From Rhodanobacter fulvus Jip2 (GTDB lineage: Bacteria > Pseudomonadota > Gammaproteobacteria > Xanthomonadales > Rhodanobacteraceae), in NCBI RefSeq assembly GCF_000264315.1, contig NZ_AJXU01000028.1, forward strand, positions 248,001 through 312,000: a stretch of DNA of 64,000 nucleotides. The letters run 5' to 3'. Both the position numbers and the translations under genes were made by a program. Shown piece by piece: positions 60,279-64,000 of the stretch; position 1 is the first letter of the stretch, and every line of letters starts with the position of its first letter. The notes beneath the pieces were generated by a model. The model saw only the letters and a list, made by a program, of their open reading frames with translations. It did no database searches and was not told the DNA's origin.

Positions 60279-61250
60279 TCAACCGCGTTGCCGCACCGAC
60301 GATGGAAGATCGTCAGCATGTGCGGCCCACAAGCGACGCAGCTGCCGCGCCGAGCCCAGGCCGGCGCGTTCGGCCGCCTGCTCCACGTTGTCGCCATTGG
60401 CCAGCGCCTGCCGCGCCAGAGCTACGCGCAGCCGTGCGTGGTAGCGGTTGACCGACATGCCGCTGGCTTCGCGGAAGTGGCGGGTGAGGCTGCGCACGCT
60501 GAGATGGCCGATGTCGGCCAGCCGGGCCAGCGGCCAGTCCTGCGCGGGCGCCTTGAGCAGCGCATCCTGCACGCGGTGGATGGCCATGTTCATGTGGTTG
60601 CGTCCTTCCAGCCAGGGCGACAGTGCCGGGTCACCGGCGGCGCGGCGCATGTAGACGGCCATTTCCCGCGCCACGGCGACGGCCAGGCGCGGCGAACCGA
60701 GCTTGGCGATCAGATGCAGCGCGAGGTCGATGCCGGCGGTGATGCCGGCGCTGGTGCAGACCTCGCCGTCTTCCACGAACACGCGGCTGTCCAGCACTTC
60801 GGCCGCCGGGGCCAGTTGGCGCAGCTCGTCGAGCAGGCTGTGGTGCGTGGTGCAGCGCCGTCCGTCGAGCAGGCCGGCGGCCGCCGCCAGCAGCGCGCCG
60901 GAACAGACGCAGGCCAGTGGCCGGCCGGCGACGACATGGCGTCGCAACCAGGCGATCAGAGTCCGGCCCGCCGCCGACGACAACAGGCGCGCGGTGCTGC
61001 CGGTGGCGCCGCAGACAACGATCAACACGTGCTCGGGCAGCTTCGCCGGCAGCGGTTCGACGCCGGCAAGACCCACGCCCAGCGCGGTCGGTGCCGCCTC
61101 GCCCGCCGCCACCGGCGCCATCAGCCGCAGGCGCACCGGCAGGCCCATCGCCGCCGCGATGCGAAAGGCGTCGGCGGCGCCGGCCAGATCCAGCAGGATC
61201 AGGTCCGGCGGCAGCACGAAGCACACCTCAGTGATCGGCGAGGACGTCAT
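60279..61250 (-). CDS. GlxA-type transcriptional regulator (DJ-1/PfpI plus AraC)
   Basis: A 323-residue protein. The N-terminal DJ-1/PfpI-like domain has the Cys in ACVCSGALLAAAAGLL; the C-terminal AraC domain has ARLADIGHLSVRSLTRHFRE then RLRVALARQALANG. Related regulators control glycine betaine, carnitine or nitrogen catabolism genes. The start at 61250 is inside the 3' end of the upstream hydrolase gene (23-bp overlap), which points to co-transcription and to that hydrolase as a possible target. Confidence 0.88.
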   Translation of the reverse strand: MTSSPITEVCFVLPPDLILLDLAGAADAFRIAAAMGLPVRLRLMAPVAAGEAAPTALGVGLAGVEPLPAKLPEHVLIVVCGATGSTARLLSSAAGRTLIAWLRRHVVAGRPLACVCSGALLAAAAGLLDGRRCTTHHSLLDELRQLAPAAEVLDSRVFVEDGEVCTSAGITAGIDLALHLIAKLGSPRLAVAVAREMAVYMRRAAGDPALSPWLEGRNHMNMAIHRVQDALLKAPAQDWPLARLADIGHLSVRSLTRHFREASGMSVNRYHARLRVALARQALANGDNVEQAAERAGLGSARQLRRLWAAHADDLPSSVRQRG

Positions 61251-61776
61251 CGACGGTGCAGATGCGGGCAAAACGGCCATCCAGAACCAGTTCCGTGCGT
61301 TGCTTGATGTCCTGCGCATCGTAGCGAGTGCCGCTGCCGGCGTGGACCATCGGGAAGGTCAGCGTGGCTTCGGTGACGTAATCGACGGCGAAGCCGAGAT
61401 CGGAAGCGACCCGCGTGGTGGTTTCACAACACTGCTCGGTGCGGATGCCGCTGATGATCAGCCGCCCAATACCACGCTCACGCAGCCAGGCTTCCAGTTG
61501 CGTCCCGGTGAAAGCGTTGTGCACCTGCTTGCGGAAGACCACGTCGTGCGCCTCCGGCACCCATGCCATCGGCGTGACCAGGCCCGATGCCGCGGAAAAA
61601 TGCGCGTCGCCATCCTCGTGCAGGATGCGCACCACCGGCCAGCCGCGCGCGACCGCCGCATCGATCAGCTTCAGCAGATTCTCGCGAAATACCGGCACAT
61701 CGTCCTCGCGCCAGTACGGTGCGTGCAGGAACGATTGCTGCACGTCGATGACCAGCAAGGCGGGGGTATCGGACAT
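61228..61776 (-). CDS. isochorismatase-family cysteine hydrolase
   Basis: A 182-residue hydrolase. The triad residues are Asp in LLVIDVQQSF, Lys in VVFRKQVHNAFTGT and Cys in SGIRTEQCCETTTR. The last motif is the classic form seen in nicotinamidase-like and ureidoacrylate-like hydrolases; the substrate is not known. It differs from the member at 5278, which has GDGCV in place of TEQCC. It overlaps the GlxA-type regulator gene. Confidence 0.87.
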   Translation of the reverse strand: MSDTPALLVIDVQQSFLHAPYWREDDVPVFRENLLKLIDAAVARGWPVVRILHEDGDAHFSAASGLVTPMAWVPEAHDVVFRKQVHNAFTGTQLEAWLRERGIGRLIISGIRTEQCCETTTRVASDLGFAVDYVTEATLTFPMVHAGSGTRYDAQDIKQRTELVLDGRFARICTVDDVLADH

Positions 61777-61924
61777 GGGGACGGCTCCATCGTTGGGGGA
61801 GTCGTCACTCTAGGCAGGCGACCGACCGCCAACGAGCACCGTGCCGGACCGTGAGCGGACGGATCCGGCCAAGGGTATGCGGCAACGACGGTCGCAGCCA
61901 CGCCTCCGGGAAACATCGTGATGG

Positions 61925-62797
61925 CTACATCGACGCCGCGATATGCCCCACCGCCGCCAGCACCGCCTTGCGCTCCGCTGGCTCGGCGCGGGAGCCGGCG
62001 TAGTACGCGGTCACCAGCAGCGGCTTGCGTTGGGGTGGCCAGATAATGGCCACGTCGTTGGTCTCGCCCTGGCTACCACTGCCGGTCTTGTCGCCGGCCG
62101 TCCACTCTTTGGGCAGGCCTGCGCGCAGGGCGTCGAGACCGGTGGTGCATTCGCGCAGCCATTGAAGCAGCAGGCCTCGCGATGCGAGGGAAAGCCGGTC
62201 GCCCAGCAGAACGCGGTGCAGATCGGACAGCATGGCATCCGGCGTGGTGGTGTCGCGGATATCGCCCGGACGGCCCAGGTTGAGTTCGGGCTCGATGCGA
62301 TCGAGCCGGGTGGTTTCATCACCCAGGCTGCGCGCGAATGCGGTGATCGCGGTTGGGCCACCCAGGCTGGCGAGCAGGAGGTTGGCGGCGGTGTTATCGC
62401 TCAAGGTCACCGCGGCCGCGCAGAGGTCGGCCACGCTCAGGCCCGGTGCGCCCACGTGCTTGCTGGTGATCGGCGCGTAACTCAGCAACACGTCCTTGCC
62501 ATAGACCACGCGACGATCGAGTCGCTCCTTGCCGCTATCCACCCGCGCCAGCACGGCGGCAGCGGCGAGCCACTTGAACGTGCTGCACATCAGGAAACGC
62601 TCGCCAGCGCGATGCTGGATGCGGTGGCCGCTCTGCGTGTCGAGGATGGAAACACCGAGCCGGCCGCCATGCTTGCGCTCCAGTGCGGTGAACTGTGTGG
62701 TGGCCTGGTCAGCGGTTGCTGCCCAGGCCAAGCCGGGGCGGAGGGTCAGCGCGAATGCGCCCATCAAGGTGTTTTTTAGCAGGTCGCGTCGATTCAC
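61925..62797 (-). CDS. bla: class A beta-lactamase, L2-like, Tat-exported
   Basis: A 290-residue serine beta-lactamase. A twin-arginine signal (NRRDLLKN) leads to a cleavage region after LAWAA. Active-site motifs are Ser72-x-x-Lys75 (CSTFK), SDN (VTLSDNTAA), the omega-loop Glu in RIEPELN, and KTG (GDKTGSG). ERFLMCSTFK and the Tat signal closely resemble Stenotrophomonas L2. The GTG start has AAAGGT 6 nt upstream. No ampR-like regulator is adjacent. It should hydrolyse penicillins and cephalosporins; the spectrum is not predictable. Confidence 0.92.
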   Translation of the reverse strand: MNRRDLLKNTLMGAFALTLRPGLAWAATADQATTQFTALERKHGGRLGVSILDTQSGHRIQHRAGERFLMCSTFKWLAAAAVLARVDSGKERLDRRVVYGKDVLLSYAPITSKHVGAPGLSVADLCAAAVTLSDNTAANLLLASLGGPTAITAFARSLGDETTRLDRIEPELNLGRPGDIRDTTTPDAMLSDLHRVLLGDRLSLASRGLLLQWLRECTTGLDALRAGLPKEWTAGDKTGSGSQGETNDVAIIWPPQRKPLLVTAYYAGSRAEPAERKAVLAAVGHIAASM

Positions 62798-62930
62798 GGG
62801 ATGACCTTTCGCAGCGGTTATGAAGACGCCAATGGTGGCTGAGGCGGCCGCCCATTCGCGGCGCAAACCATGGCATTGCCGTGGCAGCGCAACCTGGTCA
62901 CGATTCCCTTCTCATGATGGTGTGGATGGC

Positions 62931-62973
62931 GCTTCGACTCCGCCCGCTGCGCGGGCTACGCTCAGCGCGAACG
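62931..62973. repeat. diverged CTTCGACTCCGC repeat copy
   Basis: GCTTCGACTCCGCCC, a small CGCTGCGCG hairpin and GGCTACGCTCAGCGCGAAC, related to the element at 15993-16134. It lies between the beta-lactamase gene start and the gene at 63036. Confidence 0.55.
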
Positions 62974-63035
62974 GCTGGGGATCGGGCGGGTGGTCATCGC
63001 GCTGCCGACCCTCGCAAGCAAGTCGGCTCGGTCCG

Positions 63036-63236
63036 TCATTGATCGCTCGAACGGATATGGTCCAGCCCGTCCGGGCTCAGTTCGAACCGTTGGCGATCGA
63101 CCTTGTCGCGACCGGTCTGCACCAGAAGCCCCGCTGCCAGCAGACGGGCGCTGACGTCGGCGGGCACCATCGCTGCCCTGCCCTCGGCCACCCAGGTGAG
63201 ATAGTCCAGATCGGTCGGATCGCGTTGTTCTGTCAT
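63036..63236 (-). CDS. small hypothetical protein
   Basis: A 66-residue acidic protein, MTEQRDPTDLDYLTWV at the start and DRQRFELSPDGLDHIRSS near the end. GGAAC precedes the ATG. It looks like a short winged or helical fold with a conserved-looking core, but no family is recognised. It has the same strand as the beta-lactamase and GtrA genes. Confidence 0.5.
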   Translation of the reverse strand: MTEQRDPTDLDYLTWVAEGRAAMVPADVSARLLAAGLLVQTGRDKVDRQRFELSPDGLDHIRSSDQ

Positions 63237-63338
63237 TGGCACGTGTTCCGTTGCTTTGGTGCATGCAGCTTGCCCGCTGCATGGCGACGATGGCGTCGAC
63301 GCATCAACCGGCGAAGACGTTGAACCGCGGCGCCGCGT

Positions 63339-63719
63339 TTACCGATACACCCAATGGCGTGAAACGACGAAGCTGATGACGGCAAGACAGGCCTCGACCG
63401 CGGGCTTTGCCAGCCATGCCATCTGCAAGCCGAGTTTCGCTTCCACCGCCGTGACCAAAAGGGTGCTGAGCGCGGTCAACGGCAGCCACATGGCCAGGAA
63501 GCGCAGAAACCGGTGGGGGCCGAGCCGGGTGTCGGGTGTGCCGAACGTGAAGCGGCCATTCGCCCAGAAACCCAGCAGCGCACCGGTTATGCGGCCAAGA
63601 ACATTGGCCACCGGGGCCGGCGTGCCAAGCGCCGTCAACACCACGAACACCGCCCAGTCGGCGGTCAACAGACCGAGTCCGACCATCAAGAAGCTGACTC
63701 CCTGTCGCGCCAAGCTCAT
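63339..63719 (-). CDS. GtrA-family membrane protein
   Basis: A 126-residue protein with four membrane spans, including FLMVGLGLLTADWAVFVVLT and LGRITGALLGFWANGRFTF, the GtrA signature. GtrA-like proteins help flip lipid-linked sugars for surface polysaccharide modification. CGGAGA lies 4 nt before the ATG. The open frame to 63977 has no family signal. No glycosyltransferase partner is visible in the window. Confidence 0.82.
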   Translation of the reverse strand: MSLARQGVSFLMVGLGLLTADWAVFVVLTALGTPAPVANVLGRITGALLGFWANGRFTFGTPDTRLGPHRFLRFLAMWLPLTALSTLLVTAVEAKLGLQMAWLAKPAVEACLAVISFVVSRHWVYR

Positions 63720-64000
63720 TGAATCTCCGCTGGGTTGCCGTGTGCATGGCAGCAAAGTCTCGCGTACTTGGCGCGGGGGTGGAAGCGCGGCGGTGCGTTC
63801 CGTCATCGCATGGCACATGGCAATGCGCATCGACAGCGGGGGAAGCTCCTGACGGCGATGCCATCGGCGGCGTTCCAGCGGGCGTCGACAAGCTTGCCGA
63901 AAACGCAATCCAACTTTGCGGTGAATGGTGTGGTTGCGGCATGTGCAAACGCAGACACTCTGCTTGCGCTGCGCCACACGGGAAACCCGGCGCCCCTCCA
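63720..64000. other. unassigned right end
   Basis: No gene, RNA or repeat could be supported in these 281 bp. A promoter for the GtrA gene is expected near its left edge; other features may lie beyond the window. Confidence 0.4.

Noticed and set aside
61925-62797. Class A carbapenemase of the KPC/SME type
   Set aside because: Cys before the active Ser is present, but the partner Cys just after KTG, which forms the disulfide in carbapenemases, is absent; L2 resemblance is stronger.

Overview
The window is chromosomal DNA from a high-GC gammaproteobacterium, most likely Xanthomonadales of the Rhodanobacter/Dyella/Luteibacter type. This rests on the lexA-imuA-imuB-dnaE2 mutasome, Ku plus LigD, an L2-like beta-lactamase, and dense short intergenic repeats (GTGGGAGCGGCTTCAGCCGCGA-type REPs, AATCCCG arrays, CCCTTCGACTTCGC elements). 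The genus is inferred, not shown. No rRNA, tRNA, CRISPR array, insertion sequence or prophage was seen.

Layout. 1-11 kb: a PAS sensor kinase cut by the window edge, then stress and housekeeping genes (hemerythrin, ZIP transporter, manganese catalase, isochorismatase-like hydrolase, zinc alcohol dehydrogenase, DUF2383 protein, YihY, DUF3606, a beta-barrel protein, a metallothionein-like protein). 11-27.5 kb: a genome-maintenance island with ku, an SDR, ligD, a DJ-1/PfpI protein, a UdgX-type uracil-DNA glycosylase, dnaE2-imuB-imuA-lexA read leftward, and a divergent mrfA-mrfB-like helicase/exonuclease pair. 27.5-36.6 kb: a PEP mutase/ICL-family protein, a glutathionyl-hydroquinone reductase, then a LysR regulator divergent from catBCA-pcaIJFD, which encodes the route from catechol to succinyl-CoA plus acetyl-CoA. 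36.6-45.3 kb: small accessory genes (an Oar-like domain, a cold-shock/excalibur fusion, a CDF transporter, a VOC protein), then tadA, guaA, guaB, folD and a GNAT. 45.4-52.2 kb: two core operons read leftward, yfgM-bamB-der and ndk-rlmN-pilF-rodZ.

52.2-57 kb is a beta-oxidation module: a PsrA-like TetR regulator with a perfect operator over its own promoter, a fused 3-hydroxyacyl-CoA dehydrogenase/enoyl-CoA hydratase, and a thiolase. Just downstream lies an accessory patch: a RelE-type toxin with an in-frame stop at codon 5, its intact antitoxin, a decayed copy of the thiolase 3' end, and an AT-richer three-gene overlapping cassette (unknown 250-aa protein, small protein with an antitoxin-like tail, PIN nuclease). 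This cassette is the best candidate for a little-described system. 59.5-64 kb has a probably frameshifted periplasmic protein gene, a GlxA-type regulator overlapping an isochorismatase-family hydrolase, a Tat-exported class A beta-lactamase and a GtrA-family protein.

Two themes recur. First, regulators sit beside their targets with clear palindromes: LexA (23945-23966), LysR/CatR (ATAC-N7-GTAT at 30446) and PsrA (52342-52357). Second, intergenic repeat families have entered genes: they are read in frame inside imuB, mrfB and the N-terminus of guaA, and one supplies a stop codon.
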